Origin: Brassica napus
Taxonomy: Eukaryota > Streptophyta > Magnoliopsida > Brassicales > Brassicaceae
DNA length: 64,000 bases
Direction of reading: 5' to 3'
Assembly (NCBI RefSeq): GCF_020379485.1
Contig: NC_063436.1
Location: forward strand, 12,417,389 to 12,481,388
In this document: positions 52,787-64,000 of the stretch, in pieces
Position numbering within the stretch: position 1 is the first letter of the stretch
How the letters are laid out: every line of letters starts with the position of its first letter
The notes under the pieces: generated by a model
Database searches by the model: none
What the model saw: only the letters and a program-made list of their open reading frames with translations
What the model was told of the DNA's origin: nothing
Made by a program: the position numbers and the translations under genes

Positions 52787-53770
52787 GCTAAAAGTTCAAT
52801 TTTTTTTGTTTCGTTAAGAACACTCTTTAAACTTAAAAACATTATCACGTGTTTTACTTGGTAGCTTCTTCTTTTGCTTTTCATTCTCTTATATGCATTG
52901 TTATACCATTTTTGAATGATGTTGGAGTTTTTTGATGTTGATGTGGAAAGCCATGTGAGAGCTTTGTGGAGTATATTAATGGCAAATGGCTGTATTCTGT
53001 TGAAATTTAGAAATACTGAACATTAGAGGATGAGAAAAGGATGACAAGAGTTTATGAAAGAGTAAAGTTCAAAAATGAAGCACAAGCAGAGTAAACCAAA
53101 TCTTCATTAGTGTTAAGCTGGTGAGAGATCTTTAACAAAGAACCAAATCATATCACAATTTTGAGAAAACAAGCAGAGGAAACCAAAGCTTCATGAGTTG
53201 CGTACTTCGAGAAAATAAGTGAGCATAAAATCAATTAGTGAATGACAATGAACTAAACTGATCAAAAGATTGCTTTTCATGAAAGAAGGACAAAAAATAG
53301 TTTGAAAACAAATGATTTTGATTAATTTTGATCGAAAATGCTATATCACAGCCAAATCATTATTAACAGTTTATCTGGCTCATTTTTTGCCAATAAAATT
53401 AAATCAAATCAGCAAAACAAATCACTTAAACATCTTCGCAAATAACAATATGGTAGCAGATAATTTTAGATAAAAAAAAAACTTGGTCCAATTCGACATT
53501 AAATTTAAACTTAGAACCGAACAAAATTATAAGCATCTAAATATTTTTTGTTTGGCAATATTTCTGAAAATCAAATATGTAACCTGAAATTCCAAAGAAC
53601 CCAAAATCGAACCGAACCATTTAAACCAATGTCCAGACGACAAAAAAAAAAAAAAAAAAACAATGTCCAGTCCTTCACGCCGTTGGACCCATAACAGATA
53701 TGGATAACCGATCTAAATAAGCGGCTTATTATTGGAGTTTGGGTCAGAATGATGGATCTGTTGGGGCTAA
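52787..53770. other. Spacer upstream of PDX3
   Basis: Presumed 3' UTR of the DUF1682 gene and the PDX3 promoter. A poly-A run is at 53642-53660. Diverged words such as GAACCGAAC and ATCGAACCGAACC around 53500-53620 are an old degenerate repeat. No gene. Confidence 0.45.
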
Positions 53771-56575
53771 ATGAGGTCTGTGATTAGGCGTAGAGTCACA
53801 ACAATGATATCTGCCTTCCTTCTCCAATCACCACCACTCTCATCAATCTCTCCCAAACACCACCAATACTCTCTTCTTCCTTTAACCACCCAGCGATTCC
53901 TCACTGCAAGCCACAGCTTTCGTCTACGAACTTTCTCTACCAGATCAATTCCAAACATGCAGGATTCAGCATCAGTATCTTACCTCTCGCAACGAGAAGC
54001 CGCGGAGATTGATGAGACCTTGATGGGTCCTCTTGGCTTCTCCGTTGATCAGCTCATGGTCTCTTCTCCCCTCCCCTCTTCTCCCTCTTCCGCTTTGGTT
54101 TCACCCGCCTGATCATGATTGGTTTTCTTATCCTTCTTGCAGGAACTGGCTGGTCTTAGCGTCGCTACTTCAGTTGCTGAGGTTAATTCAATCCCAATCT
54201 TTGTTTTGTTTTCAGTTAAAAAAAAAAGTGAAATTCTTCTTTATTACAGCAACCCAAAACAGATATGTAACAAAGTTCGAAGCTTTTTCTCTTTTCCCTA
54301 GCCTTAATATGTTTTTTTTATTACAGGTTTATAAACCAAGTGAATATAGTCGGGTTCTAGCAATCTGTGGTCCTGGAAACAATGGTGGTGATGGTCTAGT
54401 TGCAGCCAGGCATCTTCACCATTTTGGTTATAAACCCTCTATCTGTTATCCCAAACGTACTTCCAAACCACTCTATACCGGACTCGTCACTCAGGTTCGC
54501 CACCACACTACTCTTTATTTTTATTTTTATTATTATAGTTCTTGCTGACATGACTGTCTTTTGTAGTTGGAGTCACTATCCGTTCCTTTCGTCTCCGTTG
54601 ATGATCTGCCTGAAGACTTGTCAAAGGACTTTGATGTTATTATAGATGCAATCTTCGGGTTTTCATTTCATGGTATCTATTCTCATTTGATTGAAAAATA
54701 ATGTAGAAATTGCTTTTTTTGGGAAGTCACCATTTTGTACATGTAGGTGCTCCAAGGCCTCCTTTTGATGACATCATCCGGCGATTGCAGACCCTCCAAA
54801 AACGCCCTGTCATCGTCTCTGTGGACATTCCCTCTGGTTGGCACGTTGAAGAAGGAGACCATGAAGGTGGAGGAATTAAGCCTGATATGTTGGTATGCCT
54901 CTTTTAATCATATATCTGTTTCCATCATACTACTTTATCAATTGAATCTTTCAACTCTTATTAGGTATCTTTGACTGCCCCAAAGCTATGTGCCAAGAGC
55001 TTTTCTGGCCCTCATCACTTTTTAGGTGGGAGGTTTGTACCACCTTCTGTTGCAGAAAAATACAAGCTCGAGCTTCCTAGCTACCCTGGGACATCCATGT
55101 GTGTTAGAATTGGTAAACCTCCAAAAGTTGACATATCTGCTATGAGAGTGAACTATGTCTCTCCTGAATTGCTTGAGGACCAGGTTGAAAGTGATCCTGT
55201 TTTACAGGTATTGAAATGAGCAGAAACTTACATTGCTATACTACCCTTTCACTTTTGCTCAATTTTTATGGCTTTTCGGTTACTCGTTCTGCTAGATTAC
55301 TCACTCACTGGCTGTTTAGTTATCGTGCTTTCTTATGAGATATGAGAGACCCTCCTCTTTTTTTTGTTTTTGTTTTGCAGTTCCGTAAATGGTTTGATGA
55401 AGCAGTTGCTGCTGGATTGAGAGAAACAAATGCCATGGCTTTGTCTACGACAAGCAAAGACAGAAAACCGTAAGTATACTTTGTTGTTCTAAGAGACTTC
55501 ACTCCATGGAACAATATGTGGATGAACCATGTTCTAAAAGCCCTTTTTTTAATCTGCATAACTCTTATTTGTCAATTGTCAATATATTTTTCTTATGAGC
55601 CTGATTCTGCTGCAGATCATCAAGAATGGTTTTACTAAAAGGATTTGATGAGAATGGATTTGTGTGGTTAGTACATATCCTCTCCCTTTTCTTTTGAGAG
55701 TTTGGGATATGAAGATCCCTTTGATGTTAATTGCTTGAAATTGTAAAAATGAAGGTTCACAAACTACGAAAGTAAAAAAGGTTCTGATTTATCAGAAAAC
55801 CCTTTTGCAGCACTTCTGTTTTACTGGGAGGACATGAATAGGCAGGTATGTGTTTTCATCTTGCCTTAACCTTTTTGTTCTGCTAAGTACTAATATCCGT
55901 TCTCACTGTAACAAAACCAGGTAAGAATTGAAGGACCAGTGGAGAGAATATCTGAGGAAGAATCTGAGAATTACTATCATAGTCGTCCTAGAGGAAGTCA
56001 GATTGGAGCTATTGTTAGCAAGCAGGTGCCTTATTAACTGTTGTTATATTTATCATTAATATGATTGTTGGATGGACTCTCATGCTTAAAATTTTGGTTT
56101 CTATCAGAGTTCTGTAGTACCTGGCAGGCATGTTCTATACGACGAATATGAAGAACTAACAAAAAAGTATTCAGATGGGTGAGTTACAAAATCTTTCAAT
56201 CCTTCAAAAAGAGAAAAAAATAATTTTGATTTGATGTCCTTGATTGATTACTTTTGTCTTCTTGCTTGCAGAAGTGTGATACCAAAGCCTAAAAACTGGG
56301 GAGGATTCAGACTTAAACCAAACCTTTTCGAGTTTTGGCAGGGACAGCCATCTCGTTTGCATGACAGGTACCTCTTTACTTATATTGCAGTTTCGTGGAG
56401 ACCAGTCAGGTCTCTGTCTATGTCTAAGGACATGTTTCTAGCTTGAAATGGGTCTCTTAATTAGGCTTAAAAACGTAGAAATGTTTGCTAACATATGATT
56501 GTCTGGATTCGCAGGCTGCAGTATTCTCTACAAGAAGGGAATCCTGCGTGGATAATTCGTAGATTGGCCCCATGA
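53771..56575 (+). CDS. PDX3: PDX3: NAD(P)HX epimerase fused to pyridoxamine 5'-phosphate oxidase
   Basis: Thirteen exons: 53771-54058, 54143-54181, 54327-54494, 54567-54672, 54747-54892, 54965-55207, 55381-55469, 55616-55666, 55755-55845, 55921-56025, 56108-56178, 56272-56367, 56515-56575. Phases agree; 517 residues (about 530 recalled for Arabidopsis). Residues 1 to about 65 are a basic Ser/Thr-rich transit peptide; an internal Met at about 63 may start a mature form. Residues about 75-310 are the YjeF-N epimerase domain with [16 protein letters not shown] and [12 protein letters not shown]. Residues about 325-517 are the FMN-dependent oxidase ([47 protein letters not shown], end RRLAP). The oxidase converts PNP and PMP to pyridoxal phosphate in the salvage pathway; the epimerase repairs hydrated NAD(P)H. 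This fusion is characteristic of plants. Converges on AFB5. Confidence 0.96.
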
Positions 56576-58044
56576 CTTCTAGTCACTTCTTCCCTGTGAA
56601 GAAGATGATGGCTGTTTTGGTTTTATATCAACCACTGCACCGTGATAATAAGATTTTTATATAGATATATATATATATATATAGCATTGTAATGACTTTA
56701 TTTCCATGTTTGTCACAAAAAAGTAAAGTGCTGTCCGGTTTAACACTGAATAAGGTGGTTTATTTCTTCTCAATTCTACTCATGTCATCAAAGGCCCATA
56801 AATTTATGGTTTGGCTTCTCTGTATCTCTCTCTGTCATAGTGTCTATATTGATGTTTTAATTGTTCAATCCAGACTTTAGATTATGTGTTCTAAAAAAAA
56901 GACTTCAGATTATTATTGTTTGTTTTTGTTTATCGAATTTAGAAACTGATCGAATTTGCTGCTGTATGTACTTTAATTTTGTTATCTAATTCTGCCCAGT
57001 ATCGAAATTTTCTTTTGTATATACGCTATTGATGATGTATTTTCTGTTTTGACATATCTATACTACTACAGTACTACTGTTTTTAGTTCAATCAAGGCCT
57101 CTCAGTGGTTAATTTCAGCGTACAACTGAAGTTGAACAGGAGACATATTCAAAGACAAATGCATGTAACCAACTATTTAAGCAATTTATTTTTATTTATA
57201 TATAAAATACTATTTGGAGGGAGAGGGCTGGAGATAGCAAATTAGAAGAATCGTGACCGTAGGATGAGGAAGCAACGTGATATAAATGATGGGAATATAA
57301 AACATTGGTGTTAAGTGGTTTAATGAGTAGGTATGATGATCACATCAAATGTGCCACCAATCCTAATTACTCTCTCTTAATCCACCACCATCATATCATT
57401 TTTGTCACCATCCTCTGCATTATTTCAGTTTGGTTTATGACCTTTAAGAAAATAAATGATGTGTCCTGTCAGTTTGAAAAAAGTGTAGTCTTTTGGGGAC
57501 AAAGATAGCTTCTCAGAAGGCAAAAGGAGAGGTCTTCCTTTGGATAAGAACCTCACCTCATCTCTCTCCACCACAACCGAACAAAGCCAAAATCAAGTTG
57601 TACTAGAGTAGTAGAATCGAAATGATTTAACGGATTTAGATGAAATATCTCAAATAAATTGAAAATGGCAAGACGTCTCATTAGTTCTAAACAACAACTA
57701 GAAAGATCCAAAAGTGCAGCTTATTAGAAACATAAGAACCAACTCATCTGTCTAACTAACATCGATGCTCCCCAAAACATACATCCATTGTTCCACCTAA
57801 CCAACCAAGAACTTTTAAACCAAAAAAAAAAACAGAAAGAAAATAAAATAAATAATGGTACAACAATCATGCATTATGCCCTTCGCAACTATCATCATCA
57901 TCATCATCATCATCATCATTATCAACCATCATGCATTGTGTCTGTGACGCCACGATCATCATCTTCAGCGTTCCTACAACCTACCCATCATATTCATTCT
58001 CCCCTCTTTAAGCTCTCAGCAACACACGAAAATGCTCCTCCTTC
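56576..58044. other. Spacer between convergent PDX3 and AFB5
   Basis: Holds both 3' UTRs. Simple repeats: TA run at 56663-56681 and an ATC trinucleotide run at 57891-57919, close to the AFB5 stop. An open frame at 57788-58252 overlaps AFB5 in antisense and is His-rich only because of that repeat. No gene. Confidence 0.5.
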
Positions 58045-60020
58045 CTATAAAATTGTGACAAACTGTGGTGCATCTTTCCTTGGACCATCAAGAGACCGAT
58101 ACATGTATAAAGTCTCAACAAACTCCCTGTTCTCATCATCATCATCGGAACCAATTACTTCCACAACTAGATTCGGCATTGCACGTGCAACATCCTTGCA
58201 GCATCCCATAGACAAGCTACATGCCGACATCCAAACAAACCTCATGTTGTAATACCGATGCATTCCAGAGCGTAACGCAACATCCCCAAACGGACTGTCT
58301 CTTATCTCGAGTTTCTGTAGTCTAGGGCAACCTTCGAGGACATGTCTCAGAGCCATGTCACTGTCCCCTGCAAAAGCCACTGAGAGAGTACGGATCAGTT
58401 TCCCATACTCACCCATATACCTAAAAGCTTGATCCGTAAGCAACCCGGAGACGGCGAGCCGAGTTAGTTTCTTGCAGTTTTTAACAATGGCACCAAAGCC
58501 CTCGTCCATTGCCTTTCCTGTCACATGGTCAGGCCTATGTCTACCCATTATGCAGAGCCTAAAGACAGTGAGCTCAGGACAGTTATGCGACATGGCTATG
58601 AGAGCGGCATTAGTCATGCGCTGGCAGAAGTAGAGAAGAGATTCGAGTTTTCTACAACCCTCGGAGATAGCTTGGAGGCCTAATTCAGAGACAGGACCTT
58701 CACTGTCTTCCCGGGGATCAAAAGGGAAGATCCGGAGCTCACGGAGTTCCTTGCAAGTCGCAGCAACTGCCTGCAGTCCTTCATCACATATCGAATCCAG
58801 AGCCTGCATTGTACAAGTTCGTTCAAGATAACGCATTTACTGAATAACTGATATCAAGTGTACACAGAAGTAGAAGGATACATACCCAGAAAATTTGGAG
58901 TTTGTGGCAACTGTGGATGATGGGCTTAAACATGTCAGGAGAAATGTTAGCATAACTGAAATTGAGAGAGGTAAGATTGGCGCAGACGGGTAAGATAGCA
59001 GGAAGGTACTCAGGCATTAACTCCCTGAACCCTGAGAGGCAGACTACAGATTTACAAGCACGGAAAGCAGCTGCGTAATCCGGCGGTTCCTGCTCGTCGC
59101 TCTGATCACCACGGCTAAAGGAGCCAGTGCCGAGACTCGTGAGCTGCGGAGCTCCAAGCAGCAGGAGGCGACGTACCTCCTCCAGAGACACAAACCTGTT
59201 CAGCCTAAGTTTCCTCAACGACGGCGACCTACCAACAAGACCCTCAAGGGCCTTGAAGTTGATGGGAGCTTCCACACAGTCAAATGCTAAAGACTCCAAA
59301 CAAGTCACATCCTCCGGGAAACAAGAAACCCAATCCACTTCATCGTCAGTGACCTCTGACTCGATCAGATCAAGCACTTTCAGCTTTCTGAAACAACAAA
59401 TCATCATTCAATAAGTCCATTCATCACTAACACTAACACAAGGTTAAAGCTTTTTACCTGCACTTGTTGGCAACGACTGCGATTCCACTGGTTCCAAACC
59501 CCTCACAGCAAACCAATACGAGCTCTTTGAACCCAGGGAAGGACTCAGCGAGAAGCGCTAGATCGTCATCAGTAACAAACATCCGCTTCAAATCCACCTT
59601 CTCGAGCCAAGGGTAAGCTTTAGCCATGGTGGATACCCAAGGCGCGAAATTAGCACCCCAATCAGGGGGCATGAGGTTGAAATCAGCGAATCTTGGTTTC
59701 CCTTTGAGGAGCAGAGACCTCACACGCTTGAATCTCTGAGTTAACCTAGCTGGAGAGAGCGCGTAGCAGTTCCCGATGAAAACCTCCGATCGAGTCAAGC
59801 CTTCGACTTTCCACCACAATTTGCAGACCAGAGAAGCTGCGTTGCGGTCGCATCTCGAATCGAGGAACTGTAGGACGTTCTCGAGGACGTTCTCGAGGAC
59901 GTGGTCGGGGAAAGTCTGGGAGGAGGAGGAGGAGATGCAGTTCCGAGATTTGTTGGGAGAGCAAGGCGGCTGCGAGCGTAGATCCGACGGTGGAGATTGG
60001 TCTTCATCGTCCTCAGGCAT
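58045..60020 (-). CDS. AFB5: Auxin receptor F-box protein AFB5
   Basis: Three exons on the minus strand, 60020-59458, 59387-58886, 58803-58045, 607 residues. An acidic/Ser-rich N-terminal extension (about 35 residues, starting [10 protein letters not shown]) precedes the F-box; this extension and three-exon layout mark the AFB4/AFB5 branch of the TIR1 family. The F-box at about 37-80 includes [19 protein letters not shown], with an in-register VLEN repeat that I also recall from Arabidopsis. About 18 leucine-rich repeats follow, ending with [14 protein letters not shown]. It is the substrate subunit of a nuclear SCF ubiquitin ligase that binds auxin together with Aux/IAA proteins, and the AFB4/5 branch is the main picloram receptor. 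The ATG at 60020 is preferred over upstream in-frame codons, since it matches the family and follows a GA/GT-rich leader. Confidence 0.97.
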
Positions 60021-60422
60021 TTCTCTTGTTTGATTTTGATTTCTTCGATTCAGATTAGAAGAGGAAGAAGCAGCTTTGTGTGTGTGTGTGTGAGAGAGAG
60101 AGAGAGTGGAGCTTTTCTCTCTCCACTTCGTCTCCATTATTTGTGCCTTGTTTTTTTTTTGTCTTTTTATATTATTATACAAAAATTAAATAATATCAAC
60201 TTTTAATATAGCAAAATGTAACTCCTTTTCTTACTTGTATAGTCTCCATCAACTTTTACATACTCGTCCTTTTATTTTATCGAGATGTGTATTTTCGAAA
60301 CGTTATATAAATAAACGAACACACAAAATAGTAAGAAAATCTACATTATCCGTTTCAATTAGACACCCGGTACTTGTTGGTTCCTTTTTGACGTAATAAT
60401 TTCATTAATTTACCATATAAGT
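60021..60422. promoter_or_regulatory. AFB5 leader and upstream region
   Basis: The leader contains adjacent GT and GA dinucleotide runs (60077-60107 on the plus strand), i.e. AC/CT runs in the AFB5 sense strand. The promoter follows to the right up to the inserted element at 60423. Confidence 0.45.
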
Positions 60423-60942
60423 CAGAAAAAAAGACTAGAATAGCACTAAACCAAGTTTTTGTTCCCAAAGTAGCACTCAAGGTTCAAAATCACAAAAATA
60501 AGTTTCATTAAAGAGGTAAATATACACTTATACCCTTTGGGTTAATTAATCTAAACCTTAGGGTTTAGAGTTAAGGGGGTGGGGTTTTGGAATTAGGGTT
60601 TAAAATTTTATAAAAAATAAATACTAAAATAAAAAAAAAATTATAAAACAGTTTCAAAAATTATTTTTAAACTATAAAAAGAAAATTTGAAAAAAAATAA
60701 AATTTTTTTTTTAAAAAAAAAATTATAAAAATTTAGAATCTGAAAACATATAATCTGAAACTATAAAAAAAATTTATTTTTTTTTTTTTTATTTATTTTT
60801 TTGTTTTTGTTTGTTTATTTAATTTAAACCAAAAATATTAAGAACATTTTACCCTTCAATGAATGTCATTTTTGTGACTTTCTTCTTCTAATGCTCTTTT
60901 TGAGACATAAACTTCAAAATGTGCTATTATTGACAATTGCCC
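60423..60942. mobile_element. MULE-like MITE (about 520 bp)
   Basis: Inverted similarity between the ends: the left side carries AGACTAGAATAGCACTAAAC and the reverse complement of the right side carries GTCAATAATAGCACATTTTG; further in, both arms hold diverged AGTAGCACTCAA / AAGAGCATTAGA-type words. TATAAGT flanks both sides (60416-60422 and 60943-60949), within an imperfect 9-bp match, which would fit a Mutator-type duplication. The centre is an extreme A/T homopolymer mix. No coding capacity. Superfamily is inference. Confidence 0.6.
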
Positions 60943-63419
60943 TATAAGTTAACTTGGCCTCTATTAATATCTCTTTTTGTTTTGTTTTTCTCCTCCATCT
61001 CTCTAGCTTTCTACCTTCCGATTATGTCTTTGGTGCGGCTCCGGTGGCTTCCTTAAAACATCAGAACCGGTTTGCTCTTTTCTATAATTTGTTTTATCTT
61101 TATCCTTATGATCTTATCTCGATGTACAAAAGAATTGTCTTTCGAAGGGTGAATAAAAAAACTAGGAAAGCTTTGTACTTGTGTGAAAAAGCTTTAGTCA
61201 TTGATGTGTGTTAAGTGATAAAACTAGGAAAGCTTTGTGCTTGTGTGAAAAAGCTTTAGTCATTGATGTGTGTTAAGTGATGAGATACTTGGTGAAATAC
61301 TTGAAATCTAGGTTCTATGGTGAGTTTTAGTTTTGGATTGAGTTATCGTAGAGAATTTATTGCAATGGAAAAAAGTGATATGTCTGGAGGGTGGTGCTTG
61401 ATGTACACGTTACAAAACTGGTTGTATTTGATTTCTTGTTTCAGTGAATTTAAAAAGAGAAACTTGTGTCTTATTAATTTTTTACACTCTTCTAGATTCA
61501 TCCGCACTTTCAATTGATATCAAAACGAATTTTCAATAAAAAATTATTTTTGTTTCGGGTAGATCAAAAGGGTGAGAACAAAAACTGGTTCATGAGAAAT
61601 GACAAAATTTGGAATATGAATTGACAGAGATATAACAAGAAAGGATGTCTACGACAAGACCACCACGTCTTGACTCATCCATTTATGAATATTGGAAGGT
61701 ATGTTTGCAAGATTTTATCATCGATCGGTCTTGATGAGAATTGTTGAAATTCTGTTGAGGTTGTTTGGCATCATCCGGTGATAATTGATGATAAGAAAGT
61801 TGAAGTACTTAAGCTAAGAGATCAATGGAGCACATCAGAGAATAAAACATCAAGTAGCAATTATAAGGCCAAAACTGCAATTTATAATGCTATTGATGTA
61901 AGCTATTTTAGTGTATTTCTCAATGTGCATAAGCTCAGAAGATATTGGAGAACATGTTTGAAAGTACTACAAATGTCAAACGAGTTAAGTTAGATATGAT
62001 AATATCTAAATTAGATAATCTAAGTATAAACGTAAAGAAAATGTGGCTCAGTTTAATACTAAGCTGTGTGACATATATGATATATCTAATAAATGTTTCG
62101 CGCTTGGAAAGCAGTACAAAGACACAAGTAAGTTGGTGAAGAAGCTGGACTCGAATCGGGTTCGGTTCAGATTCCGGGTTAAAGATTTTATGCACAGCCT
62201 CACTCTTAAATGCTCCAAAATTTTTATCCTTATCCAAAATGTACATAAATCTAAAATGACTTATAAAAGACTCGAAACATATATAAAGAACTTTAAATAT
62301 GTATGACTTGTCATGGTCAAAAACTCATAAAAACCATAATACGTTTTTATTTCATTGTTTATAAGTGTGTATTTACTTTTCTGCTTAGTTTCTTTTCCTG
62401 CTTAGCTTTAAGAAAACAATTTTTTTTCCACCTCCTATTTTGCATAACCCACTAAGATCTCAGACTATTGTGTAACCTTAGTTTCTTTGGGTTAGATCCC
62501 TTTAATTACTGCTGTGATTAGCTGTGCTCTTGTAATGGAAAAGAGCAAGCCGATCACCAGCATTTAGTCGGGAACTATTAGCTTAAGCCGATGTCCTGAG
62601 CCGGCTCGATGGGCCAAATATCCCATTTGATGGGTTTGAAGAGGGATGAAATCCATCTCCTACCATTTCATTTTTATCCGCTTGAAGGAAAGCTTAAAAA
62701 TGGGGGTTGTTATTCATAAGCTTTATATGTACTATAGAACGAAAAATCAGAAGAAGAGTAAATGATCTAACGGTAATGTTGCTGGATGACAACAGAGACG
62801 TTATTGGTTTATTGTTTAGATTCGTTTATTATAAATAACTATGGAGTGTTGAATTCAGTTGGCTTTTGAATAGAGAAATAGAGACGTGAGTCTGTGGGAG
62901 TATAATTTGGATTAAGCCAGTTGTGTCTTTCGACATGAAAAGTTGGTAATTAGTGGATTTGTATTTCACTACAAGTAATCTTCAGTAGATTCGGGATTAA
63001 GTTTGAGAGATACACGAGAAGAAACAAACTCACTCTACCAGAATCATCCATTTTGAAACTTTGATCACCATTCAATTCTACCAAACTTTCGAAAGCCAAG
63101 ACGTTGTTGTATCATTATGAAACAATAGGAAGATTGGCACCATCTGTTCTTCTATGAAGCTAAAGCTAAAACCAAACTATTTTACTTTTATAGTCATATC
63201 ATCGACCAAGTAAAACATATGAGTACCATTAATATATAGTAAGAAAATCTCACCAAACAGAACAAAAACAAGGAAAGTTTAAGAAGAATATGGAAAACAT
63301 ATCATACACCATAAAAAGCCCTAACAAGCCTTTCTCTTTCTGGATTAATAATAAAAGAAAAGAAGAAAGCAAACAGGACACAAATCTTGAGTTTTGAATG
63401 ATCTTAGATAGCATAGCAC
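60943..63419. other. Spacer with a 62-bp tandem duplication; no gene supported
   Basis: A 62-bp unit beginning ACTAGGAAAGCTTTGT is repeated twice at 61161-61284 with about one mismatch. A frame starting near 60957 (without ATG) looks like a signal peptide (SFCFVFLLHLSSFLPSDYVFG) but soon becomes low-complexity. A frame at 61778-61993 holds a VEVLKLRDQW-like stretch that might be a decayed transposon or domain fragment; I could not place it. The segment from about 62750 to 63419 includes the 3' side of the kinase gene. Confidence 0.45.
61161..61284. repeat. 62-bp tandem duplication
   Basis: Two adjacent copies starting at 61161 and 61223, nearly identical (TTTGTACTTG versus TTTGTGCTTG). High identity suggests a recent duplication. 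Confidence 0.9.
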
Positions 63420-64000
63420 TTAAGGACCACGTTTCCTTCGGAAGCAGAGGCAACCCTGTTGCTGGTCAGCAGGGATCATCCCTCCTCCTTTAGTCGTATC
63501 AATACTCTCCAACATCGGCACAACCTCGTCCATCTCCGGTCTCTTGTCTGGATTTGCATCCCAGCATCGCTTCATCACAGCTGCAAGCGCGCTCGGGCAA
63601 CACCTCGGTATATCTGGTCTCAGGTTCTGTATCGAATCATAATACCATATTGCATATATATATGGTTATAGTTTTAATGACGGATTAAGACAACTCTTAA
63701 CTATTTACCTGGCGGACGACAGCTGAAGTGACTTCAGAGAAAGTAAGATCAGGGTATGGCATGTCACAGCAATATATCTCCCATAAGCAGATACCAAAAC
63801 TATACACATCGCATTTTCGATTATAAGGGTTCCCATTGAGAACCTGCAGGCCCAAAGTTGGTTTTGTGTAAATATTAGATTTGTTAACAATATTGCCATT
63901 ATCTCATTAGTACCTCAGGAGCCATGTAACCAAGTGTGCCAGTCTCTCCTGTCATGTCATTAGGGTTAGATGCTTCAACTCTAGCAACTCCAAAATCAGC
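63420..64000 (-). CDS. CBC2: Raf-like protein kinase, C-terminal part (CBC2-like), truncated by window edge
   Basis: Three exons seen on the minus strand: 64000-63914 (incomplete), 63843-63709, 63626-63420, 143 residues in total. The visible part starts in the activation segment (ADFGVARVEA, then TGETGTLGYMAPE), followed by the kinase C-lobe (CDVYSFGICLWEIYCCDMPY) and the conserved RCWDANPDKRPEM arginine. The tail after the domain ends CLCFRRKRGP. This is the C-lobe of a plant Raf-like MAPKKK-family Ser/Thr kinase. By position beyond AFB5 it should be the orthologue of At5g50000, which I recall as CBC2, a guard-cell kinase in blue-light and CO2 stomatal responses. The N-lobe and most of the gene lie outside the window. 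Confidence 0.85.

Noticed and set aside
57788..58252. His-rich open frame antisense to AFB5
   Set aside because: The His run comes from the ATC trinucleotide repeat and the rest overlaps the AFB5 last exon on the other strand.
60957..61214. Signal-peptide-like frame (SFCFVFLLHLSSFLPSDYVFG)
   Set aside because: It lacks an ATG at a sensible place, becomes low-complexity soon after, and no family is recognisable. It lies next to an inserted MITE. Could be a remnant first exon, but unsupported.
61778..61993. Frame with VEVLKLRDQW stretch, considered a transposase or NAM-associated fragment
   Set aside because: Too short and too diverged to assign; left as unexplained spacer.

Overview
This is plant nuclear DNA. 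Genes have many GT-AG introns, intergenic DNA is very AT-rich, and there are no operons. All but two of the protein genes (the defensin-like gene and the DUF482 gene) match neighbours I remember from Arabidopsis thaliana chromosome 5, roughly At5g49700 to At5g50000, and in the same order. That points to a Brassicaceae genome. Several genes expected in that interval are missing and the spacers are filled with transposons, which fits a mesopolyploid genome such as Brassica or Raphanus. The species is inference. Locus numbers and reference lengths are from memory; exon models were read from the sequence and checked for splice signals and phase.

Layout, left to right. 1-2307: no gene, with a 95-bp foldback MITE. 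2308-3099 (+): AHL17-like AT-hook DNA-binding protein. 5985-8444 (-): KOR1 membrane endo-1,4-beta-glucanase. 8445-16611: repeat-rich block with a degenerate minisatellite, a CACTA terminus, a two-domain defensin-like gene (12527-12935), a hAT-type element, a Stowaway MITE and a complete-looking Helitron. 16612-19205 (+): DUF482/FemAB-like acyltransferase-fold gene. 20397-23396 (-): CLC-C anion transporter. 24145-28767 (-): GBA2-type glucosylceramidase. 29357-39568: nested Helitrons carrying a 5'-truncated LINE that itself carries a SINE. 40811-41685 (-): PB1-domain protein. 42741-47157 (-): RQC2/NEMF-like ribosome quality-control protein. 48820-49771 (+): NFU2 plastid Fe-S scaffold. 50874-52786 (+): DUF1682/CCDC47-like ER protein. 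53771-56575 (+): PDX3, a fusion of NAD(P)HX epimerase and pyridoxamine-phosphate oxidase. 58045-60020 (-): AFB5 auxin receptor F-box protein. 63420-64000 (-): C-terminal part of a Raf-like kinase resembling CBC2, cut by the window edge.

The genes do not form one pathway; they are independent housekeeping and signalling genes held together by ancestral synteny. I see no unknown multi-gene system. The most informative content is the transposon stratigraphy, where several insertions have target-site duplications or exact junctions readable to the base, plus two genes (defensin-like and DUF482) that seem out of place against the Arabidopsis order. I recognised no tRNA, rRNA or known miRNA gene.
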